A stretch of 64,000 nt of DNA from NCBI GenBank assembly GCA_964394665.1, contig CAYMYN010000021.1, positions 29,539 to 93,538 of the forward strand, written 5' to 3'. A program made the position numbers and the translations under genes. A model generated the notes under the pieces. It did no database searches and was not told where the DNA came from. It saw nothing but the letters and a program-made list of their open reading frames with translations. This DNA comes from CAYMYN01 sp964394665 (GTDB taxonomy: Bacteria; Planctomycetota; UBA1135; GCA-002686595). The stretch's first letter is position 1. Each line of letters starts with the position of its first letter. Shown piece by piece: positions 49,429-59,142 of this stretch.

Positions 49429-50865
49429 TTGGATCCGTCGTTGGAGCTGCCGTTCGACCAATACCAGCGCTATCGCCTGGTGAGGGACCTCGTGGCGCCC
49501 CTCGCCGCGGCGCGGCCCGGATTGCGGGTCCTCGAGGTCGGCGGGCGCACCGCGCTCCTGCGCGCCTTCCTGCCGGACGCCCGGGTCCATCTGGTCGACG
49601 TCGAGCCGTCCGACGCTTGCGGGCTCGTGTTGGGCGACGGCAGCCGCCTGCCCTTCCAGGACGCGAGCTTCGACCTCGTCGCCGCCTGCGACACCCTCGA
49701 GCACGTGCCCCCGGATCGGCGCGACGCCTTCGTCCACGAGTGCGCGCGCGTCAGCCGCGGTTGGGTCGTGCTGGCCGGGCCGTACGCCGCGCCCGAGGTC
49801 GACGCGGCCGAAGAGCTCCTACATGCCTTCCTGCGCGACAAGCTCGGGATCGAGCACCGCTACCTCGCCGAGCACCGCGCCCTGGGCCTGCCCGATCGCG
49901 CGCGCACCGAGGCGCTGCTCGCCCAACGTGCCGAGCGCGTCGTCGGCGTCGGCTACGGCAACCTCGGCCGCTGGCAAGCGTTGCTGACGGCCTCGATGTA
50001 CCTCGACTCGGACGCCGGCCTGCGCGGGCTCGCGCGGGCCTACTATCGTTTCTACAACGCGCAGCTGTACGCCTCGGACCACGAGCCGCCGGTGTATCGC
50101 CACGCCGTCGTGGCCTGCCATCCGGGCTCCCCCGCGCTGGACCTCTCCCGCGCCCTGCCGCGGGAGGCGACGCCCGCGCGGGCCCTGGAGCCGTTCGGGG
50201 CCCTGCTGGCGGAGCTCGTGGCCTTCGATCACCGCCGCCAGGAACATGGGCGCGAGACGGCGGAACTGCGCGCGACCGTCGCGGACCTCGAGGCGGACCT
50301 GGCGGGTCACCGCGGTCGCCTGGGGGAGACCGAGGAGCTGCTCGACGCCGAGCGGGACGAGCGCGCGAAGCTCTCGGCATGGTTGGCCGAGGAACGGGCC
50401 GTGCGCGTCGAGCTGGAGCGCCGCCATCGGGAGCTGTGCGCCGAACACGAGGACCTCGTCGTCGCCCTCCAGCGCACCGAAGCCCGCGCCCAGGAGACGG
50501 CGCGGACCCTGCGGGCCGACCTCGAGGGGCACGCGCGTTCGCTGGCGGACCACGAACGCCTGCTCGTCGAGCGCCAGGCGCTCGCCGACGAGCAGCTCGC
50601 CCTGCACCGCCGGGAGGTCGAGGCCCGTGCGGCGGAGGTCGAGCTGCTGCGCGAGTCGGCGCAGCGTCTGACGGCGGAGCTCGCGCAACGGGCCGCGTAC
50701 CAGGTGCACCTCGAAGCGCAGCTCGCGGAGGTCAACGCCCTCGCGACGCGGGTCGACGAGGCCCTGCGGCGCGAGCACCAGGAGAACCTCGAGCTGCGCG
50801 CGGAGCTGCGCAGCCGCGCCAAGAGCCTGTTGCGCGCGCTCTCGCCGCGCAAGATCGTGGGCTGA
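49429..50865 (+). CDS. SAM-dependent methyltransferase fused to a long coiled coil
   Basis: 478 residues. Residues 30-120 form a class I methyltransferase (VLEVGGRTALLRAFLPDARVHLVDVEPSDACGLVL in pieces; FDLVAACDTLEHVPP). From about 270 to 465 the sequence is heptad-rich with Glu, Arg and Leu (ETAELRATVADLEADLAG, RELCAEHEDLVVALQR), a coiled coil of some 200 residues. Such fusions occur in glycan-chain-length or terminator enzymes (WbdD-like) in which a coiled coil acts as ruler. TTG start at 49429. It converges on the histidine kinase gene, with complex inverted repeats between. Confidence 0.8.
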   Translation: MDPSLELPFDQYQRYRLVRDLVAPLAAARPGLRVLEVGGRTALLRAFLPDARVHLVDVEPSDACGLVLGDGSRLPFQDASFDLVAACDTLEHVPPDRRDAFVHECARVSRGWVVLAGPYAAPEVDAAEELLHAFLRDKLGIEHRYLAEHRALGLPDRARTEALLAQRAERVVGVGYGNLGRWQALLTASMYLDSDAGLRGLARAYYRFYNAQLYASDHEPPVYRHAVVACHPGSPALDLSRALPREATPARALEPFGALLAELVAFDHRRQEHGRETAELRATVADLEADLAGHRGRLGETEELLDAERDERAKLSAWLAEERAVRVELERRHRELCAEHEDLVVALQRTEARAQETARTLRADLEGHARSLADHERLLVERQALADEQLALHRREVEARAAEVELLRESAQRLTAELAQRAAYQVHLEAQLAEVNALATRVDEALRREHQENLELRAELRSRAKSLLRALSPRKIVG

Positions 50866-50866
50866 G

Positions 50867-50938
50867 GGTCCGCTCAGCCGCTGGGAGGCCGAGAAACAAT
50901 CGAGCGGCCCGGAGCGGACCATCCAGACGGCCTCCCAG
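50867..50938. repeat. Interleaved inverted repeats (pseudoknot-like) between convergent genes
   Basis: GGTCCGCTC (50867-50875) pairs with GAGCGGACC (50912-50920); CTGGGAGGCCG (50881-50891) pairs with CGGCCTCCCAG (50928-50938). The order 1-2-1'-2' means both stems can only coexist as an H-type pseudoknot. It begins just after the stop codon of the methyltransferase gene. Confidence 0.7.
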
Positions 50939-50950
50939 AACGCTTCTTGG

Positions 50951-50970
50951 ACGGCCGGCAAGCCGGCCGT
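50951..50970. terminator. Hairpin between convergent genes
   Basis: ACGGCCGGC (50951-50959) and GCCGGCCGT (50962-50970) pair perfectly around AA. It follows the interleaved repeats and precedes the stop of the histidine kinase gene; a bidirectional terminator is likely. Confidence 0.5.
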
Positions 50971-50992
50971 ACCGAGAGTGCTCGAATTCTTC

Positions 50993-52585
50993 TCACACTC
51001 TGGGCGGCTGGAGGTCGAGGGTGAAGGTCGAACCCTCGCCCGGGCGGCTCTCGACCGAGATGTGGAAGCCCAGGTGTTCGGCCAGGGAACGGGCGATGGA
51101 GAGCCCCAGGCCCGCGCCATCGTGCCGGCGCGCGGTGCCCGCGTCGACCTGCTCGAAGGGGGCGAAGACGTCCTCGAGTCGGTGGGGCGGGATGCCGGGG
51201 CCCGTGTCGATCACGCGCACCCGGCGCGGGCGAGTTCCGGATGCGTCGGCCTCGAGCACCACGCGCACCGAGCCACGCTCGGTGAACTTGAGCGCGTTGC
51301 CGACCAGGTTGAAGAGGATCTGCCGCAGTCGGCCGATGTCGGTCACGATGCACACGAGCCCGGGCGGCGTCTCGCACGCGAGCTCGAGACGCTTGTCGGG
51401 TTCGAGCAGCTCGAGCTGACTCGTGACGTCCGTGACGACCGCGGCCACGTCGACGGGCTCGGGGACGAGGACCAGGCGCCCTGTCTCGACGCGTCCCAGG
51501 TCCAGCACCTTGTTGACCAGATCCAGCAGGTGGCCGCCGCTGGCCTGCACGCGGCGCAGGTAATCGCGCTCGACCTCGCCGAACTCGCGCGATTCCGAGC
51601 GCAGGAGCACGCGGGTGAACCCCAGGATCGAGTTGAGGGGCGTGCGCAGCTCGTGGCTCATGGCGGCCAGGAAGTTGCTCTTGGCGAGGCTGGCTGCCTC
51701 GGCGGCTTCCTTGGCCCGGCGCAGGTCGGCTTCGGCCAACTTGGCGTCGGTGATGTCCCGTGCCACGGCGAAGACCAGGTTGCGCTCGAGGGACGTGTGC
51801 GCCTTCCAGTGCAGCCAACGGTACGACCCGTCCCGGTGGCGGTAGCGATTCTGGAAGACGAGCGTATCCGTCCCGCCGCCGAGTCGATCGCGCTCCTCGA
51901 CCGTGCTCGACACGTCCTCGGGGTGCACGAAGTCGGTGTAGGGCCGCGAGAGCAGCTCGGCCTCGGTCCAGCCCAGGGTGCGGGTCCACGAGGGGCTGAC
52001 CTGCTTGAAGTAGCCGTCGACGCTGGCGATCACCATCAGGTCGAGGGAGTGCTCGAAGAGCCAGTCGGGTCCCTCGTTCTGGAATTGGCGCGAGGCGCCC
52101 AGCTCGCGCACGGCGCGCCGCCACTGCTCGAGCGCCTCGCGCGCCACGGCGCCCTCGACGAGCAGGGCGGTGTCCGCCAGCCAGCGCTGCGCCTCCGGCT
52201 CGGGGAGCGTGCCGGGCGCGCCGAACACCGCCAGGACGCCCACGGGCGACTCCCGCGGCCCGCGCACGGGCGTGGCGAGCAATGGTCCGGGGCCCAGGCG
52301 TCGGGCCTCATCGGTGTCGGCGAAGCGAACGTCCTGCGCGAGGTCCAGGACCGCGATCGCCGTCCCTTCCTCGAGGATGGGGTCGAAGATCGAGTCCGCG
52401 AGCGGCCGATCGGGCTCGCCGGACCCCGGGCCGGACTTGATCCACACGCGCCCGTCCTCGACGAAGGCGAGCACGCACGTCCCCAGGCCGGTGAGGCGCC
52501 GCGCAAGCTCCGCGATGCGCTCGAAGCGTTCCTCGGGGTGGCGCGAGGGCAGGTCCAACGAGCCGGTGCCCTGGGACGGCGTCAT
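50993..52585 (-). CDS. GAF-PAS sensor histidine kinase
   Basis: 530 residues. An N-terminal GAF-like domain (20-150), a PAS/PAC domain (172-285: FEHSLDLMVIASVDGYFKQVS, RHRDGSYRWLHWKAHT), the dimerisation helix with phospho-acceptor His311 (AAMSHELRTPLNSILGF) and a HATPase domain (N box NLVGNALKFTE, G1 DTGPGIPPH, G2 GAGLGLSIARSLA). No membrane segment, so it senses a cytoplasmic signal. Its ATG overlaps the stop of the receiver gene (ATGA). It lacks its own receiver; receiver and HPt are encoded upstream as separate coupled genes. Confidence 0.9.
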   Translation of the reverse strand: MTPSQGTGSLDLPSRHPEERFERIAELARRLTGLGTCVLAFVEDGRVWIKSGPGSGEPDRPLADSIFDPILEEGTAIAVLDLAQDVRFADTDEARRLGPGPLLATPVRGPRESPVGVLAVFGAPGTLPEPEAQRWLADTALLVEGAVAREALEQWRRAVRELGASRQFQNEGPDWLFEHSLDLMVIASVDGYFKQVSPSWTRTLGWTEAELLSRPYTDFVHPEDVSSTVEERDRLGGGTDTLVFQNRYRHRDGSYRWLHWKAHTSLERNLVFAVARDITDAKLAEADLRRAKEAAEAASLAKSNFLAAMSHELRTPLNSILGFTRVLLRSESREFGEVERDYLRRVQASGGHLLDLVNKVLDLGRVETGRLVLVPEPVDVAAVVTDVTSQLELLEPDKRLELACETPPGLVCIVTDIGRLRQILFNLVGNALKFTERGSVRVVLEADASGTRPRRVRVIDTGPGIPPHRLEDVFAPFEQVDAGTARRHDGAGLGLSIARSLAEHLGFHISVESRPGEGSTFTLDLQPPRV

Positions 52586-52989
52586 CGCGGCGCATCCCCC
52601 GGGCCGGAGCGTGCCAGGAGCCGCGCGATGGCCGCGTAGAGCAACTGCTCGTCGAGGATCGGCTTGGAGATGTAGTCGTCGAAGCCCTCGGCCAGGATCC
52701 GTTCGCGATCCCCGGCCATGGCGTGGGCGGTCAGGGCGACGATGGGCAGGTCGCGCGTCGCGGGGGACTCCCGCAGGCGGCGCAGGACCTCCAGGCCGTC
52801 CATGCCCGGCAAGGAGACGTCGAGCAGCACCAACGCCGGCCGATCGTGCTCCAGGCGCTCGAGGGCCTGCGGGCCGCTCGTGTACACGACCAGGGGATAC
52901 CGCTCGTCGAGCAGCGCGTGCAGGAGCACGCAGTTGTCCTCGTTGTCCTCGACGACCGCGATCAGCGGCCGGTCCAGCTTTCGATCCAT
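52582..52989 (-). CDS. Stand-alone response-regulator receiver domain
   Basis: 135 residues, one REC domain: acidic pair EDN (14-16), phospho-acceptor Asp57 in LVLLDVSLPGMDG, T/A switch in VALTAHA and Lys109 in DDYISKP. There is no output domain, as in relay proteins of the CheY/DivK/Spo0F kind. A GAGG lies seven bases before the ATG. The 5' end overlaps the HPt gene by 28 bases and its stop overlaps the kinase start, so the three are produced together. Confidence 0.9.
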   Translation of the reverse strand: MDRKLDRPLIAVVEDNEDNCVLLHALLDERYPLVVYTSGPQALERLEHDRPALVLLDVSLPGMDGLEVLRRLRESPATRDLPIVALTAHAMAGDRERILAEGFDDYISKPILDEQLLYAAIARLLARSGPGDAPR

Positions 52990-53333
52990 GGTCGCACCTC
53001 TCCCAATGCGGCTTCGAGATCGGAAAGGGCGTCGGCGGCTCGCCGCGCCCCGCTGCAGGTCCCCGACGTGGCCTCCTGCTCGAGATCGCCGAACAGGCGG
53101 CCCAGCTCGACGACGCCGATCATCTCGCTCGAGGAACGCTGGCTGTGGGCCAGGCGCCGGACCTCGGGCTGGTCGCCGATCGCGATCGCGGCCACGAGTG
53201 CCCCCACGCGTTCCTGCCAGCGATCCAGGTAGGTGCGCGTCACGACGCGGAGCAGGGACTCTCCTCCCTGGCGCAACAGGCGCTGCACGGCCGCCTCGGC
53301 GACCCGGCCATCGGGCGGTGACTCCTCGAGCAT
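52962..53333 (-). CDS. HPt (histidine phosphotransfer) domain protein
   Basis: 123 residues, all helical. The HPt signature is RRLAHSQRSSSEMIGVVELG with His63, followed by LFGDLEQEA; the usual HxLKGSS reads HSQRSSS, keeping the histidine but losing the conserved Lys-Gly. It should pass phosphate between receivers, here presumably to or from the receiver encoded next. First gene of the three-gene phosphorelay. Confidence 0.78.
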   Translation of the reverse strand: MLEESPPDGRVAEAAVQRLLRQGGESLLRVVTRTYLDRWQERVGALVAAIAIGDQPEVRRLAHSQRSSSEMIGVVELGRLFGDLEQEATSGTCSGARRAADALSDLEAALGEVRPWIESWTGR

Positions 53334-53457
53334 GGAGCCCAGGGGCGGGAAACCCCCAGCACGGCCCAGGATACGCGCTGGGCGTGCGCTCGGGCAAGGC
53401 GAGTCGGTCCGTGCCCCGGAAATCGGAGCGCGGGCCCAGGGGGCCGGCTACCGGCAT

Positions 53458-54858
53458 TCAGCGCGCATAGGCGCGCTGGGCGAAGAGCAGCGAGAGGTAG
53501 GGCAGCATCGTCAGCTTGTTGGGGATCAGCTTGAAGATGCGCCACAGGCGTCGGGGGCGCAGGTAGAAGCGGCGATAGGCCCCGTTCCGCAGGCGCGTGA
53601 TGCGCTCCTCGGGGACCGAGGAGAGGTTGATCTCGGTCTGGTAGGGCTCGTAGGCCGACCAATCGCCCGGCAGGGCGACGCCGGCCTGCTCCACCTGGCT
53701 GAAGAGCTCGGTGCCCTTGAAGGGGATCACGCGGAAGAAGGCCGCGGTGTGGAAGGAGCTCCGCGCGGCCCATTCGACCGTGGCGTGCATCTCTTCCTCG
53801 GTCTCGCTCGGGAAACCGAGCATGAACGCGCCGTGCACCATCACGCCCTGGCGCGCGATGAAATCGACGATGCGCTCGACCTTGTCGATCTTGAGGTTCT
53901 TCTTCATCACCTTCTGGATGCGCGGCACCGCGGATTCGACCGCGACCATGCAGCGGTACATGCCGGCCTGCTTGAGGAGCAGCACGAGTTCCTCGTCGAG
54001 GATGTCGCCGCGGAAGCCGTTGGGGAAGGTGAGCTTGAGCTTGTAGTCGCGCTCGATCAGCCCGCGGGCGATGGCCTTGGCGCGCTCGGGCTTGAAGTTG
54101 AAGATGTCGTCCATGAAGACGAGCTCCTTCACGCCGTGCTCGCGCACCAGGAGGTCGATCTCCGCCAGGACGTGCTCGGCGCTGCGCGCGCGAAACGTCT
54201 TGCCGTAGCTGTTGTGGCAGTAGGTGCAGCGCCAAGGGCAGGCGCGCGAGGAGAACAGCGTGGCGAACTCGCGGTGGGCGTAGATCACGCCGCCGCGCGG
54301 GACCTTGTGGTACTTCCCGTGGTCGATCAGGTCCCAGGCGGGGAAGGGCAGCTCGTCGAGGGGATCGGGCGGCGCGCGGTCGGGCTCGCGGCGCACGGTC
54401 CCCTCGGCGTCGCGCCAGGAGAGCCCGCGGCAGCCCTCCCAGTCCGCGCGCCCCTCGACCAAGCCGTCCAGGAGGTCCCCGAAGGTGTATTCTCCCTCGC
54501 CGCGCACGACGAAGTCGACGTTGGGGTCCGCCATCACGTCGCCGTCGGCCACCGAGGGGTGCGGCCCGCCGGCCACGATGCGCGCGGCGGGGAGCCGCTC
54601 GCGCACCAGGCGCGCCAGCCCGTGGAGGCAACCGGCCTCGTAGGTCATGGCCGAGAGACCGACGACGTCGGGGCGCAGCGCGACGAGCGCCTCGATGGCC
54701 TGCTCCGGGGTCCAGCCCTCGACCTTCATGTCGAACAGGTGCACGTCGGCGTGCCCGCGCTGGCGGGCCGCCGCCGCGATCGACATCACGCCCAGCGGAT
54801 GGACGTGGGTGTGCTGCGTGTAGGGGTGGAAGGTCTGGACGAGGGCGATCCTGACCAT
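53458..54858 (-). CDS. B12-binding-domain radical SAM protein
   Basis: 466 residues. An N-terminal Rossmann-like B12-binding domain (1-150; PDVVGLSAMTYEAG, IVAGGPHPSVADGD) precedes the radical SAM core with the 4Fe-4S motif CPWRCTYC (Cys207, 211, 214), a MDDIF strand and VAVESAVPRIQKVM. A C-terminal helical part follows. The family includes methylases and cyclases of lipids, hopanoids, cofactors and natural products; DxHxxG is not evident, so cobalamin would bind base-on or weakly. The ATG at 54858 fits the first strand MVRIALVQTF. Divergent from another member. Confidence 0.87.
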   Translation of the reverse strand: MVRIALVQTFHPYTQHTHVHPLGVMSIAAAARQRGHADVHLFDMKVEGWTPEQAIEALVALRPDVVGLSAMTYEAGCLHGLARLVRERLPAARIVAGGPHPSVADGDVMADPNVDFVVRGEGEYTFGDLLDGLVEGRADWEGCRGLSWRDAEGTVRREPDRAPPDPLDELPFPAWDLIDHGKYHKVPRGGVIYAHREFATLFSSRACPWRCTYCHNSYGKTFRARSAEHVLAEIDLLVREHGVKELVFMDDIFNFKPERAKAIARGLIERDYKLKLTFPNGFRGDILDEELVLLLKQAGMYRCMVAVESAVPRIQKVMKKNLKIDKVERIVDFIARQGVMVHGAFMLGFPSETEEEMHATVEWAARSSFHTAAFFRVIPFKGTELFSQVEQAGVALPGDWSAYEPYQTEINLSSVPEERITRLRNGAYRRFYLRPRRLWRIFKLIPNKLTMLPYLSLLFAQRAYAR

Positions 54859-55065
54859 GGGCGTCCGGCGGAGGTGGGGCGGAGGAGTGGGGGCGTGGGG
54901 GCGCGGGGCGAGCATACCCCGGGCCCTCCAGCTCGCGTGAACGTCGCAGGTCCAGCGGACGACGATCTCGGACCACGCAGGTACGGGATCGCGGGTCGCG
55001 GGCGCGGCGTCCCCGCGGGCCTCGCGCATCCGCGCCGGGCCCGCGCGGGGGGCAGCACCGTGGGG

Positions 55066-55107
55066 TAAGGTGGGGTTCCACTCTCCCGCGGGCGTCAGGT
55101 TCCTGAC
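55066..55107 (+). promoter_or_regulatory. Possible promoter and operator of the plus-strand radical SAM gene
   Basis: TAAGGT (55066-55071) could be a -10; an inverted repeat GTCAGG-TT-CCTGAC (55094-55107) follows and ends 35 bases before the TTG start. By eye only. Confidence 0.35.
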
Positions 55108-55142
55108 CGGGCGCCGCCCCCCGCTTCCCCCCGAGCGCACCC

Positions 55143-56657
55143 TTGGCACGCGTCGCCTTCCCCGTCACCACCTGCCACGAGTTCGAGGGCATCAAGGTCC
55201 TGGCCGCGATGCTCCGCACCCGCGGCCACCAGGTCCAGGCCTTCGTGACCAGCGAGGAGCCGGCCTTCCGGCGCACGGTCGCCGCCTGGCGGCCCGACGT
55301 GATCGGCCTGTACGCGACGACCGGCCAGGAGACCTGGGCCCGCTCGCACGTGCTCGCCTGGCGCCAGGAGCTGGCGCACCTCAAGGTCGTGATGGGCGGG
55401 CCGCACCCCTCGTTCGACGCCGACATCCTCTACGACGAGGAGTACGTCGACGCGATCGTGAAGGCCGAGGCCGAGTTCGCGGTCCTGGACCTGGTCGAGG
55501 CCTGGGAGGCGGGCCGCGGCGTCGAGGACATTCCCAACGTCGGCGTGCTGCGCGACGGGGTGCCGTTCGTGAACCCCATCCGGCCGGCCGTGCAGGATCT
55601 CGACAGCCTGCCCTTCCCCGACGTCGACGTCTTCTACCGCTATCCGTTCCTGCGCTCCAAGCGCGTCATGCAGGTGCACGCCAGCCGCGGCTGCCAGAAC
55701 AACTGCACCTACTGCAGCGTGCCGCTGATGAAGCGCGAGTGGGTCAGCGGCGCGGCCGGCGAACGCTTCAACCGCACCAAGTCGGTCGACTACCTGTGCG
55801 AGGAGATGAACGACATCCTCGCACGGTATCCCGGCTTCCGCATGGTCAACTTCGGCGACGCGGCGCTCAACTTGAAGAAGGGTTGGTTGGCCGAATTCGC
55901 CGACAAGTGGCCCGAGCGGGTGCGTCTGCCCTTCGCTTGCAACATCAACATCAACTACCTCGACGAGGAGGAGATCGTGATGCTCAAGCGCGCCGGATGC
56001 GTCTCGGTGCAGTTCGGCCTCGAGTCGGGCAACGAGGACGTGCGCATGCGCGTCTACAAGAAGGGCTACACCGACGAGTTCGTGCACACCGTGCCGGCGC
56101 TGCTGCGCAAGCACCGCATCACCTACCGCACGAACAACATCATGGGCGCGCCCGAGGAGACCCTCGAGGACATGTTCGAGACGGTGCGCACCAACCGCGC
56201 GATCAAGCCCAACGGCTGCACGGTCCTGATCTATCGGCCCTTCAAGTCGACCGAGCTCGGCCGCCAGGACTTCCGGCGCGGTCGCGTGGACGCCGACCGC
56301 GACATCGGGCCCTCCTTGCAGAGCGATTCGCAGATGATGCGCGACGACCTGCGCGAGGTGGTGAACCTGCAGAAGCTCTTCAACGTCGCGGTCTACGCGC
56401 CGGGCGGGGAGGCGCTCGTGCGGCGCCTGGTCAAGATGCCGCGCAACCCGGCCTTCGACTGGACCCTGCTCGCCTTCCTGTGGTACCAGCACGCGGTCGT
56501 CTCGGGCTACGGGATGCTGGACGACTTCGCCCTGGGCCTGAAGAACCTGGGGCAGATCTTCGGCCGCAAGATCGGCGGCACCCACGACCACGCGCGCCGC
56601 TCGGCGACGCAGCGCCTGGTCGAGACCCTGGACACGGGGAACCAGGCCACGATCTGA
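55143..56657 (+). CDS. B12-binding-domain radical SAM protein
   Basis: 504 residues. N-terminal B12-binding-like domain (PDVIGLYATTGQE, VVMGGPHPSFDAD), then the radical SAM core with CQNNCTYC (Cys184, 188, 191), FGDAALNLKKG and VQFGLESGNEDVRMR, and a helical C-terminus. The substrate is not readable. Only a TTG start at 55143 is available near the first strand (ARVAFPVTTCHEFEGIK). It is divergent from a similar gene, with 284 bases between containing a 6-bp-armed inverted repeat, which suggests shared control and consecutive steps of one pathway. Confidence 0.87.
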   Translation: MARVAFPVTTCHEFEGIKVLAAMLRTRGHQVQAFVTSEEPAFRRTVAAWRPDVIGLYATTGQETWARSHVLAWRQELAHLKVVMGGPHPSFDADILYDEEYVDAIVKAEAEFAVLDLVEAWEAGRGVEDIPNVGVLRDGVPFVNPIRPAVQDLDSLPFPDVDVFYRYPFLRSKRVMQVHASRGCQNNCTYCSVPLMKREWVSGAAGERFNRTKSVDYLCEEMNDILARYPGFRMVNFGDAALNLKKGWLAEFADKWPERVRLPFACNININYLDEEEIVMLKRAGCVSVQFGLESGNEDVRMRVYKKGYTDEFVHTVPALLRKHRITYRTNNIMGAPEETLEDMFETVRTNRAIKPNGCTVLIYRPFKSTELGRQDFRRGRVDADRDIGPSLQSDSQMMRDDLREVVNLQKLFNVAVYAPGGEALVRRLVKMPRNPAFDWTLLAFLWYQHAVVSGYGMLDDFALGLKNLGQIFGRKIGGTHDHARRSATQRLVETLDTGNQATI

Positions 56658-56702
56658 GCCCAGCACCCGGAGCGGAGGGAGGACCGGCGGCGCGCTCCGC
56701 GT

Positions 56703-56708
56703 TACCCT
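56703..56708 (+). promoter_or_regulatory. Possible -10 hexamer of the HEAT-VWA gene
   Basis: TACCCT ten bases before the ATG at 56719, implying a very short leader. Confidence 0.3.
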
Positions 56709-56718
56709 GTTGGGCCGC

Positions 56719-58266
56719 ATGGTCGCCCCGCTCGCGTTCTGGCTCAGCGCCCTGTTCGGGCCCGCCCTGCTCGGCGTGGCGGGGGGGTCCGCGTGGCGTT
56801 CGGCCGCGTGCGGGGTGCCCTTTGCCGCGGTCGCGGTGGCGCAGCCCCAGGACCTCGCCGCGCTCGAACCGCGTCTCGGTTCGAGCGACGCGGACGTGCG
56901 CCGGCGGGCGACCGCCGAGCTGCCGCGCGTCGGGTCCCCCGAGGCGCTCGAACGCCTGCTCGGGCTGCTGTCCGACCCCGAGGGCATGGTCGCGGACGAG
57001 GCCCAGCTCGCCCTCGGCGCCTGGCCCGAGGCCGCGCACGCCGCGCGCATCGTCGCGGCCCTGGACGGCCGTCGCGGCGACGCCCCGCTGCGGGTGGCCG
57101 AGGCCCTGGGGCGGCTGACCTTCCCCGTCGACGCCGACGCGCTCGCCCCCGCGCTGCGCGCCCGCGACGGGGCGCTGCGCTCGATGCTGTGCTTCAGCAT
57201 CGAGCGCCTGGCGAGCGCCGGGCGCGTGGTGGGAGACGCGGGTGCGCGGCTCGTGCCGGCGCTCGAGCCGCTCCTGGGCGAGCGCGATGCGCGCCTCGCC
57301 GCGGACGCCCTGCTGGCCCTCGCGGCCGTGGTGCCGAATCGGGCCGGGGCGCGCGTGGGCAGGTTCGCCGCCGACGGTCGGCCCGAGCTGCGCGCCGCGG
57401 TCGCCATCGCCGCGGCTTCCCTGGGCGACGCCGCCGGGTTCGAGCTCGCCGCGCCCCTGGCCGCCGACGCCCTGGCCGCCGTGCGGGTGCGTGCGGCCCA
57501 GACGCTCGCGCGCCTCGGCCATCGCGACGCGCTGCTCCTGCTCGTCGAGCGCTTGGAGCTGGAAGCGGACCCGCGCGTCCAGCGCGAGCTGGTCGGTCTC
57601 CTGCGCGAGCTCTCGGGCCTGCGCCACGGCCGCGACGCGCGCCCCTGGCGTGCCTGGGCCGCGGCCCTACCCGATCCCTGGCGAGCGGGCGAGCGCCGCG
57701 TGCGTTCGAAGGACTCGCTGGGCGAGGCCACGGCGGCCTTCGCGGGCCTCGCGATCCAATCCGAGCGCGTCGCGTTCCTGATCGACCTCTCGGGCTCGAT
57801 GTGGGACCCGCGCGAGGGCGGACGCACGCGCAAGCAGGCGGTCGATGGGGAGCTCCAGCAAGCGCTCCGGGCCCTGCCCGCGACGACGCAGTTCAACGTG
57901 ATCCCCTTCACCGCCGAGCCCTTGCCGTGGCGCAAGGCGCTCGTGCCGGCGACCGAACGCAACGTGCGCGACGCCCTGAAGGCCTTCGAGGGCCAGCGCG
58001 CCCGGGGGCAAGGCGACTACTTCGGCGCGTGCCTGGCCGCCCTCGAGGATCCGCTCGTCGACACCTTGATCGTCTTCGGCGACGGCCGGCCGAGCGGCGG
58101 GCGGCGTTGGAACCTCGAGCTGATGCGCGTCTTGTTCGAGCACCACACGCGCTACCGCGCCGTGGTCCTGGACGCGGTGCTGGTCGACCTGTCGCGGCCC
58201 ATCGAGCGCCGGTGGGTCGCGTTGTGCGAGTCCACCGGCGGAACCTGCCTCGAAGTCCAGCTCTGA
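56719..58266 (+). CDS. Exported protein with HEAT repeats and a VWA domain
   Basis: 515 residues. A signal-like N-terminus (MVAPLAFWLSALFGPALLGVAGG) with a mature start near AQPQDL, then HEAT-like helical repeats (50-310: DADVRRRATAELPRVGSPEAL and similar) and a VWA domain (350-515) with the MIDAS DxSxS in FLIDLSGSMWD. Both are protein-interaction modules; combinations with repeats are common in planctomycetes. The following enoyl-CoA hydratase gene begins 20 bases after its stop, so it heads that transcript although its role there is unclear. Confidence 0.85.
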   Translation: MVAPLAFWLSALFGPALLGVAGGSAWRSAACGVPFAAVAVAQPQDLAALEPRLGSSDADVRRRATAELPRVGSPEALERLLGLLSDPEGMVADEAQLALGAWPEAAHAARIVAALDGRRGDAPLRVAEALGRLTFPVDADALAPALRARDGALRSMLCFSIERLASAGRVVGDAGARLVPALEPLLGERDARLAADALLALAAVVPNRAGARVGRFAADGRPELRAAVAIAAASLGDAAGFELAAPLAADALAAVRVRAAQTLARLGHRDALLLLVERLELEADPRVQRELVGLLRELSGLRHGRDARPWRAWAAALPDPWRAGERRVRSKDSLGEATAAFAGLAIQSERVAFLIDLSGSMWDPREGGRTRKQAVDGELQQALRALPATTQFNVIPFTAEPLPWRKALVPATERNVRDALKAFEGQRARGQGDYFGACLAALEDPLVDTLIVFGDGRPSGGRRWNLELMRVLFEHHTRYRAVVLDAVLVDLSRPIERRWVALCESTGGTCLEVQL

Positions 58267-58285
58267 TCCGTTGACGGAGGATCCC

Positions 58286-59134
<849 letters not shown>

Positions 59135-59142
59135 GGAAGTCC

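Noticed and set aside
48249..51419. 1056-codon plus-strand frame over three genes
   Set aside because: Shadow of the exported protein, methyltransferase and kinase genes; Arg/Ala/Gly-rich throughout.
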